64,000 bases of DNA from an uncultured Burkholderiales bacterium (lineage in GTDB: Bacteria; Pseudomonadota; Gammaproteobacteria; Burkholderiales; Burkholderiaceae): the NCBI GenBank assembly GCA_946480465.1, contig CAMLJY010000009.1, forward strand, positions 83,995-147,994. The letters run 5' to 3'. The notes below the pieces were generated by a model that did not search any database, was not told the origin of the DNA, and was given only the letters and a program-made list of their open reading frames with translations. The first letter of the stretch is position 1; the number at the start of each line of letters is the position of its first letter. Positions 1 to 10,310 of this stretch are shown here, piece after piece. Made by a program: the position numbers and the translations under genes.

Positions 1-231
1 CGCGCCATTTGCATGCCATTGACCGGCGCCGCGGGGGCGTTGCCCCGCGTTGCCGGCGGATGGGGATGGGGGTGCGCGCATGTGTGGAACAGGACACTAA
101 CGTGAAGCCCGCGTGGGCGGGCCGTCGTTGGTTCCCGTGTTCCCGCAGTTCGTCGCATCGGGCAGGACCCGGGTGGTCGGGCTGCCTACAGTCGACCGCC
201 ATTGCAGCAGCCGTCGCAGGCAGGGTCACGC

Positions 232-1797
232 GTGCGCAAGCAGGTCAGCGGTGTCTTCATCCAGTCCTTGCGGGACGCGGGCCCCGGGTGCGCCGCGCAG
301 CGCATCCGCGTCTACCGCACGGTGCTGGAAGCACTGCAGGCAGGCACGCTTCGGCCGGGCATGCGGCTGCCGTCGGCGCGCCGGCTGGCGGCGGATTGCG
401 GGGTGTCACGCGGGGCGGTGGACGAGGCCTTCGAGCAGCTGAAGGACGAAGGCTTCATCGCGCGCCGCGTGGGCGACGGCAGCTACGTGGCCGACCGGCT
501 CCCCCTGCCGGCTGCCATCGCGCCGCCCGTGCGTCCGGCCAGCGCCTGCGCGCAACGCGTGATCGACCGCTTTGCCCCGCACCTCGGGCAGTGGTCGCGC
601 CTGGAGGTGCCGACTGAACTCTTCGCGCTGCCCACCCTGCACCCGCGCAACGTGCCGACGCAGGACTTTCCGCTGGACGTGTGGCGGCGGCTGATGGCGC
701 GCGTGCTGGCGGATGGCAACCGGCAGCACCTGAACTACGGCCCCTCGGCGGGCGTGCCCGTGCTGCGCGAGGCGATCGTGCGGCACCTGGCGCTGACGCG
801 CGGCGTGCAGTGCAGCCCCCGCCAGGTGCTGATCCTCAACAGCCCGATGCAGGCGGTGGAGCTGATCGCGCGGGTGCTGCTGGAGCCAGGTGATCGGGTG
901 TGGCTGGAAGACCCCGGCCACGCCAGCCTGCCGGTGCTGTTCGAGGTGCTGCGGGCGCAGGCCGTCGGCGTGCCCTTCGACGCGCAGGGCCTGGACGTGG
1001 CCACCGGCCGTCGGCGTGCACCGGATGCGCGCGCGGTCTACTTCCACCCGCTGGGCCAGCATCCCCTGGGCGTGCGCACGACCGCGGAGCGCGGCCGCGA
1101 ACTCTTGGCCTGGGCCGCCGAGCAGGGCTCGTGGATCATCGAGGGCAACTACAACACCGAGCTGGTGCACGATGGCGCGCCGCCGCCGGCGTTGCACACG
1201 CTGGACGGTGGCGAGCGGGTGTTGCTGGTCGGCACCTTCGAGGGCGTGCTGTTCCCGTCCCTGCGCATCGCGTACCTGGTGGTGCCGGAGCAACTGGCCG
1301 ACACCTTCGTCGCGATGCGCGGCCTGCTGGGCGAGCATGCGCACGTGGCGACGCAGCTGGCCCTGGCCGCGTTCATCGACGACGGCCACATGAGCGCCCA
1401 TCTGCGCCGGCTGCGCCAGCGTTGCCGCGCGCGGCGTGCGGCGCTGCTCGAGTCCGCCGCGCGGCGCCTGCCGTCCTGGGCTTCTTTCGGGCCGACCGCC
1501 GAGGGCGTGCATGCCGCGCTGCACTTTCCGGCCGAGGTTCCCGACCTGGACGTGTTCCGGCTGATCCGCGAGCAGGGCGTGGGCGCGGTGCCGATCTCAT
1601 CGATCTGCTGGCATGCACGCGGGCACAACGGTCTGGCGCTCGGCTATGGCGGGGCTGAGCCGCCGCAGATCGATGCCGCGCTGGCAGTGATCGGCGAGGC
1701 GTTGAGGCGGGTGCGGACGGGTGACCCGGCAGACGCGCCGAGCCCCCTCCAGGTGGCCGTCCCGCCGATGCGCGCCGCCGCTGCGGCGCACAACTAA
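232..1797 (+). CDS. MocR/PdxR-like GntR-type regulator with degenerate aminotransferase domain
   Basis: A fusion of an N-terminal GntR winged helix (about residues 15-85, with LPSARRLAADCGVSRGAV as recognition region) and a C-terminal fold-type I aminotransferase-like domain, the MocR architecture. Such proteins normally bind PLP through a lysine in a GTFSK-like motif. Here that segment reads GTFEGVLFPSLRIAY, so the Schiff-base lysine is missing, and the usual EDDYDSEF motif is EGNYNTEL, replacing the Asp expected to contact the PLP ring nitrogen. The fold may therefore sense another ligand or none. The frame is open from a TTG at 202; I chose the GTG at 232 because the conserved region starts just after it, but the start is uncertain. 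The target is unknown. Family assignment is secure; loss of PLP binding is inferred. Confidence 0.87.
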   Translation: MRKQVSGVFIQSLRDAGPGCAAQRIRVYRTVLEALQAGTLRPGMRLPSARRLAADCGVSRGAVDEAFEQLKDEGFIARRVGDGSYVADRLPLPAAIAPPVRPASACAQRVIDRFAPHLGQWSRLEVPTELFALPTLHPRNVPTQDFPLDVWRRLMARVLADGNRQHLNYGPSAGVPVLREAIVRHLALTRGVQCSPRQVLILNSPMQAVELIARVLLEPGDRVWLEDPGHASLPVLFEVLRAQAVGVPFDAQGLDVATGRRRAPDARAVYFHPLGQHPLGVRTTAERGRELLAWAAEQGSWIIEGNYNTELVHDGAPPPALHTLDGGERVLLVGTFEGVLFPSLRIAYLVVPEQLADTFVAMRGLLGEHAHVATQLALAAFIDDGHMSAHLRRLRQRCRARRAALLESAARRLPSWASFGPTAEGVHAALHFPAEVPDLDVFRLIREQGVGAVPISSICWHARGHNGLALGYGGAEPPQIDAALAVIGEALRRVRTGDPADAPSPLQVAVPPMRAAAAAHN

Positions 1798-1856
1798 TCG
1801 TCGAAACTGGCGGCCTGCCGCGCCGCGCCTGTCGCGGCGGCGAAGCACCCGCTCGC

Positions 1857-1862
1857 TATAAT
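1857..1862 (+). promoter_or_regulatory. Candidate -10 element (TATAAT) upstream of the MORN gene
   Basis: A perfect TATAAT lies 38 bp before the GTG start at 1900, followed by a short AT-rich run that stands out in this GC-rich sequence. No good TTGACA-like -35 box is visible 16-18 bp upstream. It is proposed as a promoter on position and match alone. Confidence 0.5.
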
Positions 1863-1899
1863 TTTTAGCGCTTGTCACCGTTTGAGAGGGCGACCACGC

Positions 1900-3327
1900 G
1901 TGAGCGCGACCCGGCTGACCTGTGCGCTGTGTCTCACGCTGCTGCCCGCCTGGGCCGCTGCCCAGGCACCGGATTGCGCCACCACCACCGACCTGGCCCT
2001 GGCCGCCGACGTCAAGGCCGCCACCGCGCTGGCGCAGCGCGCCGCGCCCGAGGTGCAGGCGCAGCTTTTCGACGTCGCCATCGGTCTCTGGCGCCAGGCG
2101 GTCGAGGCCTGTACGGGCCGGGCGCGCGAGCGCGCCGAGCGCAACCTGGCCGATTCGCAGCAGGCACGTCAGGCGATTGCCGGCCAGCTGGCCCGCAACG
2201 AGCACTGCAACTCGGCGCAGGAGGATGCCGGCGCCATGCAGGGGCTGGCCGAGCGTGCAGAGGCGGACCAGCGCTGGCAGGAAGCGGCGCTGCTGTACCG
2301 CAAGGTCGAGATCACCTGGGAACTGGCGGCTGAACGCTGCGGCGGCAGCGCGCAGCGCCAGGCCCTGGCGCGGCGCGAAGCGGCCGTCGCCAGCGCGCAG
2401 GCCGCACGGCGCCGGGCCGAGGGCCGCGTGCCGCCGGCTCCTGAGGCCGCACCGCCGGGCGCCACGCCCACGGCTCCTGCGGCCGCGCCGCCGGCCGTCC
2501 CCACCGCGGCACCTGCTGCCCGCAACTCGGCCGCGGCGCCCGCGCGCAGCGGCAACGCCCCCGCGCCCATTGCGGCGGTGCTGCCGCCCGAGCCGCAGCA
2601 GGTCGACATCACGCTCGCCGGCGGCACCCGCATCGTCGGCGTCTTCGGCGCCGACCCCGGCGGCCAGACCTACAGCGGCCGCGGCCGCATCGTCTGGAGC
2701 AACGGCGACCAGTACGAAGGCACGGTGGTGCGCGGCGCGCGCCAGGGCCATGGCGAATTCATCTGGCGCAACGGCCAGCGCTACAAGGGCGTGTGGGTCG
2801 CCGACCGGCCCGAGGGCGACGGCGTGCTGCGCTTCGCCAATGGCAACGTCTACGAGGGGGCGGTCGTCGATGGCCAGCCGCACGGCACCGGCAAGATGGT
2901 GTTCGCCTCGGGCGATCAGTACACCGGCCAGTTCACCCGCGGCGAGCCGGAAGGGCAGGGCGTGTACCTGTGGGCCAATGGCCAGCGCTACGACGGCCCC
3001 TGGGTCGACGGCAAGGCCACCGGCTACGCCAGCGTGCGTTTCGCCAACGGCAACCTGTACGAGGGCGAGGTGGTCGACGGCCTGCCGCAGGGCGACGGTC
3101 GCATCGTGTTCGCGTCCGGCGACGTGTACCGCGGCCAGTTCTCGCGTGGGGTGCCCGACGGCGAAGGCGTGTACCGCTGGAAGAACGGTGACCAGTACAT
3201 CGGCCAATGGCGCGCCGGGCTCAAGGAAGGCCAGGGCCAGCTGGTGTGGAGCAACGGCGATCGCTGGGAAGGCGAATTCCGCGCCGATGCGCAGACCGAC
3301 AAGGGCACGCTGACCCGCAAGAAGTGA
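1900..3327 (+). CDS. Secreted MORN-repeat protein
   Basis: About 475 residues. The N-terminus after the GTG start looks like a Sec signal peptide (hydrophobic CALCLTLLPAWAAAQA ending in an AQA-type cleavage site). A helical region to about residue 180 is followed by a Pro/Ala-rich linker. The C-terminal half holds about ten MORN repeats of 23 residues (GxGxxxWxNGDxYEGxxxxG pattern, e.g. GRIVWSNGDQYEG). MORN repeats form elongated beta-hairpin arrays used for membrane or protein contacts; no catalytic domain is visible. The open frame extends to a TTG at 1882, but GTG at 1900 gives the cleaner signal peptide. The specific role is unknown. Confidence 0.87.
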   Translation: MSATRLTCALCLTLLPAWAAAQAPDCATTTDLALAADVKAATALAQRAAPEVQAQLFDVAIGLWRQAVEACTGRARERAERNLADSQQARQAIAGQLARNEHCNSAQEDAGAMQGLAERAEADQRWQEAALLYRKVEITWELAAERCGGSAQRQALARREAAVASAQAARRRAEGRVPPAPEAAPPGATPTAPAAAPPAVPTAAPAARNSAAAPARSGNAPAPIAAVLPPEPQQVDITLAGGTRIVGVFGADPGGQTYSGRGRIVWSNGDQYEGTVVRGARQGHGEFIWRNGQRYKGVWVADRPEGDGVLRFANGNVYEGAVVDGQPHGTGKMVFASGDQYTGQFTRGEPEGQGVYLWANGQRYDGPWVDGKATGYASVRFANGNLYEGEVVDGLPQGDGRIVFASGDVYRGQFSRGVPDGEGVYRWKNGDQYIGQWRAGLKEGQGQLVWSNGDRWEGEFRADAQTDKGTLTRKK

Positions 3328-3379
3328 AGGCCGCGGCGGCGGCCCGGTGGCGCGGACGACCCGGGCCAGGGCCCGCGCC

Positions 3380-4207
3380 TCAGACGATGCGTTCGCCGGG
3401 GTGGCTGATCTTGCGCATCGGCTCGTAGCGGGCCGAGGGCGTGAGGATGGGATGCTCGGTGTCGCCGCCGTCCCAGCGCGGTTCGTCGATGCCCTCGAAC
3501 ACCTCGCGCAAGCGCTGGCCCCAGGTGCTGTGGATCATCTTGAAATACGGGTTGCGGTCGTCGATGCAGATGAAGTCGTTGCTCTGCAGCGCGCCGGCGC
3601 GGTAGACGAGCAGGTCCAGCGGCAGGCCCACCGACAGGTTGGACTTCAGCGTCGAATCCATCGACACCAGCGCGCACTTGGCGGCCTCGTCCAGCGATGT
3701 GGTCGGCGTCAGCACCCGGTCCAGGATCGGCTTGCCGTACTTGCTTTCGCCGATCTGGAAGAAGCAGGTCTCACGCGTGGCCTCGATGAAGTTGCCGGCC
3801 GAATAGACCAGGAACATGCGCATCGATTCGCCGCCGATCTGGCCGCCGAAGATCATCGAGGCGTTGAAGTCGACGCCGGTGGCTCGGAGCGAAGGGCCGT
3901 CCTGCTCGTACACGCGGCGCACCGCGGCGCCCAGCACGCGGGTGGCGTCGAACATGCTCTCGGCGTTCCAGATCGTCAGCGGCGATTCGTGCGGGCCACG
4001 GTCCACCTTCTCGACCTGCAGGATCTCGCGCACCGACTGGCTGATGCTGAGGTTGCCGGCCGACAGCAGCACCATGAAGCGGTCGCCCGGCTTCTCGTAG
4101 ATCATCATCTTTCGGAAGGTGCTGATCTGGTCCATGCCCGCGTTGGTGCGGGAATCGGACAGGAACACGAGGCCGGCGTTCAGGCGGATACCGATGCAGT
4201 ACGTCAT
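3380..4207 (-). CDS. Anbu (ancestral beta-subunit) proteasome-type peptidase
   Basis: 275 residues beginning MTYCIGIRLNAGLVF, followed by SDSRTNAGMDQ and FRKMM. These are hallmarks of the Anbu/COG3484 family: an N-terminal Thr exposed after Met removal, the Asp of SDSRTNAG, and the Lys that completes the Ntn-hydrolase site. Anbu proteins form proteasome-like rings in the cytoplasm; substrates are not settled. The start is set by the family N-terminus; the frame continues upstream to 4324. In many proteobacteria anbu sits beside genes for a transglutaminase-like protein and circularly permuted ATP-grasp/alpha-E proteins. None are adjacent here; it instead lies 101 bp downstream of the peptide ABC operon on the same strand. 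Confidence 0.88.
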   Translation of the reverse strand: MTYCIGIRLNAGLVFLSDSRTNAGMDQISTFRKMMIYEKPGDRFMVLLSAGNLSISQSVREILQVEKVDRGPHESPLTIWNAESMFDATRVLGAAVRRVYEQDGPSLRATGVDFNASMIFGGQIGGESMRMFLVYSAGNFIEATRETCFFQIGESKYGKPILDRVLTPTTSLDEAAKCALVSMDSTLKSNLSVGLPLDLLVYRAGALQSNDFICIDDRNPYFKMIHSTWGQRLREVFEGIDEPRWDGGDTEHPILTPSARYEPMRKISHPGERIV

Positions 4208-4308
4208 GGGCCGTGAGCGTATCAAATCGCTTCGACCCGCCCGGCTGACCGCAAGGAGCCTGCGCGGCAGAGATCGGGGCCCGCGTTGGCCCGGCAAGGG
4301 GGCGAAGG

Positions 4309-5322
<1,014 letters not shown>

Positions 5323-5374
5323 GCGGACACCTCCGTGCCGCGCGCCGCGGTGTGGACCGCCCCGGGGTGGAATT

Positions 5375-6358
<984 letters not shown>

Positions 6359-6363
6359 CGTGT

Positions 6364-7296
6364 CTAGAGCACCCGGCGCGGGTCCAGCGCATCGCGCAGC
6401 CCGTCGCCGATGTAATTGATGGTCAGCACCGCGAGGAAGATCGCGCAGCCGGGGAACAGCGCCCAGTGCGGCGCGATGTCCAGGTATTCCTTGGCGTCGA
6501 ACAGGATGCGGCCCCAGGTCGGCACGTCGGGTGGGAAGCCCAGGCCCAGGAAGGACAGGGTGGACTCCGCGATGATCGCCGCGGCCACGTCGATGGTGCC
6601 GGCGACGATCACCGGGCCCAGCGCATTCGGCAGGATGTGGCGCACGACCTGGCGCGGTGTGGTGGCGCCCAGCGCCCGCGCGGCCTCGACGAATTCCTTC
6701 TCGCGCAGCGAGAAGAACTGCGCCCGCACCAGCCGCGCCACCGGCATCCAACGGAAGCCGCCGATCACCAGCACGATCAGGATGAACATGCCGACCTCGG
6801 GGCCGAAGAGGCCCTTGAGCCCGTCGCGGAACAGGTAGATGACGAGCAAGAGCAGCGGCAGCTGCGGCAGCGAGAGGAACAGGTCGGTCACCCACATCAG
6901 CGCCGTGTCCACCGCCCCGCGCGAGATGCCGGCGATGGCGCCGATGACCACGCCGACGAAGATGGCCATCATCATTGCCGCCAGGCCCACGGCCAGCGAG
7001 ATGCGGCCGCCGTAGAGCACGCGGGCGAAGATGTCCTGCCCCAGGTCGTCGGTGCCGAAGGGGTGCGTGAGCGATGGCGGCGCCAGGCGGGCGCTGAAGT
7101 CGATGTCGTTGATCGGCACCTTCCAGACCATCGGGCCGAACAGGACCAGGCCGATCATCACGGACAAGAGCACCAGGCTGAGCACCGCCATCTTGTGGCG
7201 CCGAAAGCGCCGCCAGGCCTCCTGCGCCGGCGATACGCTGCGCCGGCGCGGTGCGGCGCCGCCTGCCGGGGCCGAGGCGCCGGGCGAGGCGTCCAT
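6364..7296 (-). CDS. dppC: Peptide ABC transporter permease (DppC/OppC type)
   Basis: An inner-membrane permease of about 310 residues with an N-terminal cytoplasmic stretch, the OppC_N segment (FRRHKMAVLSLVLLSVMIGL) and a BPD_transp_1 domain. The coupling motif EAARALGATTPRQVVRHILPNA is near residue 210. HPFGTDDLGQD is a typical DppC signature. I chose ATG 7296, which leaves a 13-bp gap after the dppB-type stop and has a weak GAAAG upstream. An earlier in-frame ATG at 7344 would overlap dppB and lacks a ribosome-binding site. Confidence 0.92.
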   Translation of the reverse strand: MDASPGASAPAGGAAPRRRSVSPAQEAWRRFRRHKMAVLSLVLLSVMIGLVLFGPMVWKVPINDIDFSARLAPPSLTHPFGTDDLGQDIFARVLYGGRISLAVGLAAMMMAIFVGVVIGAIAGISRGAVDTALMWVTDLFLSLPQLPLLLLVIYLFRDGLKGLFGPEVGMFILIVLVIGGFRWMPVARLVRAQFFSLREKEFVEAARALGATTPRQVVRHILPNALGPVIVAGTIDVAAAIIAESTLSFLGLGFPPDVPTWGRILFDAKEYLDIAPHWALFPGCAIFLAVLTINYIGDGLRDALDPRRVL

Positions 7297-7309
7297 CGGA
7301 CGCTCGCTT

Positions 7310-8269
7310 TCAGCGGTAGGAGATGCGAGGGTCGAGCCAGCCATACAGCAGGTCGGCGATCAGGTTGAAGAGGATGACGAGGCAGGCGAACACGAAGGTC
7401 ACCGCCATGATCACCGGCGTGTCGTTGCGCAGGATGGCGTCGATCAGCAGCGAGCCGATGCCGGGGATGCGGAAGATCTGCTCGGTGACGATGGCGCCGC
7501 CGAACACCGCCGGCATCTGCAGCGCCACCAGGGTGACGACCGGGATCAGTGCATTGCGCACCACGTGTTTCATGATCACCGTGCGTTCGGCCAGGCCCTT
7601 GCTGCGCGCGGTGGTGACGTGGTCGAGCCGGATCACGTCCAGCACGGCCGAGCGCACGTAGCGCGTCCAGCTGGCGCCCTGGAACAGGCCCAGCACCAGC
7701 ACCGGCATGATCGATTGGCGGATGTGCTCCCACCACCACTGCCAGCCGCTGGCGTTGATGTCCGCCCGGTAGACGAAGGGCAGCCAGTCGAGCTTGATCG
7801 AGAACAGCAGGATCAGGAGCAGGCCGGTGAAGAAGGTGGGCAGCGAGAAGCCGATGAAGGCCAGCGTGTTGGCGACCTGGTCGAAGATGGAATAGGGCCG
7901 CGTGGCGGAGATGATGCCCACGGGCAGCGCGATGGCCAGCGCCAGCAGCTGCGACAGGCCGATGACGGCCAAGGTGACCGGCACGCGCTGCAGGATCAGC
8001 GTGTCGACGTCGACGCGGCTGATGAAGGAAAAGCCCCAGTCGCCCTGCAGCATCGCGGCCAGCCAGCGGAAGTAGCGCTGCCACACCGGATCGTCCAGGC
8101 CGAACTTGGCGCGCAGCATCGCGCGCACCTCGGCCGGCACGTTGGGGTTGGTGGCCAGTTCCTCGAAGGGGTCGCCGGGCGCCAGCGCCAGCACGGTGAA
8201 CAGCACCACGCTGATGCCCAGCAGGCTGGGCACCGCGATCAGGAGGCGGCGGAGGATGTACGGGCCCAA
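7310..8269 (-). CDS. dppB: Peptide ABC transporter permease (DppB/OppB type)
   Basis: 319 residues starting (M)GPYILRRLLIAVPSLLGIS, the usual DppB N-terminus, with about six transmembrane segments and a BPD_transp_1 domain. The C-terminal EQIFRIPGIGSLLIDAI is a family signature. The start codon is TTG at 8269, the most upstream in-frame start and the one that matches the family. With the DppC-type subunit it forms the membrane channel for peptide import. Confidence 0.92.
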   Translation of the reverse strand: MGPYILRRLLIAVPSLLGISVVLFTVLALAPGDPFEELATNPNVPAEVRAMLRAKFGLDDPVWQRYFRWLAAMLQGDWGFSFISRVDVDTLILQRVPVTLAVIGLSQLLALAIALPVGIISATRPYSIFDQVANTLAFIGFSLPTFFTGLLLILLFSIKLDWLPFVYRADINASGWQWWWEHIRQSIMPVLVLGLFQGASWTRYVRSAVLDVIRLDHVTTARSKGLAERTVIMKHVVRNALIPVVTLVALQMPAVFGGAIVTEQIFRIPGIGSLLIDAILRNDTPVIMAVTFVFACLVILFNLIADLLYGWLDPRISYR

Positions 8270-8321
8270 GCGCGCTCGCTGGTCAGCTCAGCTCAGCAAA
8301 ATGCAAGGCTGGCATGGCCGC

Positions 8322-10115
8322 TCATGCTTCGCGATACCAGTCGTGCAGCTGCGCGAAGTCGAGGTCGAAGCCCGACAGCACCGTCTGCAGCTTCAGGTTC
8401 GCGCCGCGCACCCGCGGGCGGCTGATGAGCGGGATGATGACGTGGTCCTTGCAGGGCAGGTCGTTCATCTGGATGAACAGCGCCGTGCGCTTCACCGGGT
8501 CCAGCTCGGCCTCGGCGGCGCGGAAGGCCTTGTCGTAGGCCTCGCTGGTCCAGCGGGTGATGTTGCGGCCCAGCCATTTGTTGGCCTTGGACGAGACTTC
8601 CCACGAGGTGTACTGGTCCATGAAGCGCTCGGGGTCGGGCTGCGTCATGGTGGTGGTGTACATCTGCATGTCGGCGTAGAACTTGCCGTAGGTGTCGGTG
8701 TTGGCGACGTCGGAAGAGAAGAAGACGCTGGCCGTCACCGACTTCAGCTCCAGGTCCACGCCCGCCTTCTGCGCCGCCTGCTTGACCACCGCCTGCTCCT
8801 TCTGGCGCAGCGTGTTGACCGAGGTCTGGAAGACGAAGCGCATCTTCTTGCCGCCCTTTTCGCGGATGCCATCCGCACCCTTCTTCCAGCCCGCGGCATC
8901 GAGCAGGGCACTGGCCTTGTCGATGTTGAACTCCATCTTCGTGTTCGGCGAGCGGTAGCGCGACGGGTTGTTCAGGAAGTTGGCCGTGGCGACGCCGGTG
9001 CGGCCGTAGATGAAGTCCTGGATGCTCTTGCGGTCGGCCAGCAGGCTCATGGCCTCGCGCACCGCGGGATCGCTGAAGGCGAAGTGCTTGGTCTTCAGGC
9101 TGGAACGCTCGCCGTCCACCTCGGCCACGGGGTCGGTGGGGTTGAGCTGGATGAACTCGATGTCGCCCGAGGGCACGATGTGCGCGCGGCCCTTGCCGCC
9201 GGCTTCCAGGCGCTTCAGCACCTCGTCCTCCACCTGCAGGTTCCAGGCGTAGTCGTACTCGCCGGTCTGCAGCACCGCGCGCGCGGCGGACGTGGGGTCA
9301 CCGCCGCCCTTCATCTCGATGCTGTCGAAGTAGGGCCGGTTCGGCAGGTGGTAGTTCGGGTTCAGCTCGCCACGCACCATGTCGCCGGGCTTGAAGTCGA
9401 CGAACTTGTAGGGGCCGGTGCCCACCGGCTTCAGGTTGGCCGGCGCCTCGCGCGACTTGGCGCCGGCGTAGGGGCCGAAGACGTGCCTGGGCAGGATCAT
9501 CCCTTCGGCCGCGCAGAAGGTGGTGGCGAAGAACGGCGTGGGCTTGGAGAAGATGACGCGCACGGTGTGCGAATCCACCTTCTCGACCTTCACGTCCTTG
9601 TAGACGCCGCTCGTGATGGCCGCGGTGGCGGGGTCCTTCGCGTATTCCCAGGTGAAGACGCAGTCGTCGGCGGTGAAGGGCTGGCCGTCATGCCATGTGA
9701 CGTTGCGTTTCAGCTTCCAGGTGACGGTGCGGCCGTCGGCCGACAGGCCGCCGTTGGCGCGGGTGGGCACCTCGGCCGCCAGCACGGGCACCATGTTGCC
9801 CTCGGCATCCCAGTGCGCCAGCGACTCGTAGAAGATGCGCGAGCCTTCCTGGTCCTTCGTGCCGTTGGCGAAATGCGGCTGCAGGTTGGTGGTGCCTTGC
9901 CACCACAGCACCTTCAGCGCGCCGCCGCCGCCCCGCTTGGTGGGCTTGTAGTTGAAGGCGGGGGCCTGCGCGAGGGCGACACCCGAGTGCATCAGCAGTT
10001 GGGTGGCCATCGGCGCCGTCAGTCCGACGGCGGCGAGGCGCCTGACGAATTCGCGACGGGGCAGGCTGCCCTCGCGGACGTGCTCGATCAGCGTGCGCAG
10101 TTGCTTGTGGTTCAT
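8322..10115 (-). CDS. Periplasmic peptide ABC transporter substrate-binding protein (SBP_bac_5), Tat-type signal
   Basis: 597 residues. The N-terminus has a twin-arginine-like signal (LPRREFVRRLAAVGLTA, then a hydrophobic stretch and ALAQA), so export may be through Tat in a folded state. The body is an SBP_bac_5 domain (KRNVTWHDGQPFTADDCVFTW and similar). It heads the operon that continues with permeases and ATPases and would deliver oligopeptides or a related solute. ATG 10115 is preceded by GGAG. Ligand specificity cannot be read from sequence. The gene lies 195 bp downstream of mutS on the same strand. Confidence 0.9.
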   Translation of the reverse strand: MNHKQLRTLIEHVREGSLPRREFVRRLAAVGLTAPMATQLLMHSGVALAQAPAFNYKPTKRGGGGALKVLWWQGTTNLQPHFANGTKDQEGSRIFYESLAHWDAEGNMVPVLAAEVPTRANGGLSADGRTVTWKLKRNVTWHDGQPFTADDCVFTWEYAKDPATAAITSGVYKDVKVEKVDSHTVRVIFSKPTPFFATTFCAAEGMILPRHVFGPYAGAKSREAPANLKPVGTGPYKFVDFKPGDMVRGELNPNYHLPNRPYFDSIEMKGGGDPTSAARAVLQTGEYDYAWNLQVEDEVLKRLEAGGKGRAHIVPSGDIEFIQLNPTDPVAEVDGERSSLKTKHFAFSDPAVREAMSLLADRKSIQDFIYGRTGVATANFLNNPSRYRSPNTKMEFNIDKASALLDAAGWKKGADGIREKGGKKMRFVFQTSVNTLRQKEQAVVKQAAQKAGVDLELKSVTASVFFSSDVANTDTYGKFYADMQMYTTTMTQPDPERFMDQYTSWEVSSKANKWLGRNITRWTSEAYDKAFRAAEAELDPVKRTALFIQMNDLPCKDHVIIPLISRPRVRGANLKLQTVLSGFDLDFAQLHDWYREA

Positions 10116-10292
10116 GGCCTCGGCTCCAGCAGGGGGCTGTCGGCATGCTAGCCAGCGACCGCAGCCCGGCAATACGGGTTCATCCGGGAGGCCGGCGTTG
10201 CAGGAGCCGTGCCAGGGCACGCCACGTTGCCGGGCCAGCATCGGGCGCGCCGGCTGCTCGCGCGCGCATGAGCCGCCGGGCCCGCGCACGCG

Positions 10293-10309
10293 CCGGACCG
10301 GCGGTCCGG
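10293..10309 (-). terminator. Candidate hairpin terminator after mutS
   Basis: A perfect 7-bp inverted repeat with a 3-nt loop (CCGGACC-GGC-GGTCCGG) begins one base after the mutS stop codon. There is no clear U-tract, so efficiency is uncertain; it may separate mutS from the peptide-transport operon. Confidence 0.45.
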
Positions 10310-10310
10310 T

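Noticed and set aside
1597..3207. 536-codon minus-strand open frame opposite the MORN gene
   Set aside because: Its apparent repeats mirror the MORN repeats on the coding strand; no independent motif.
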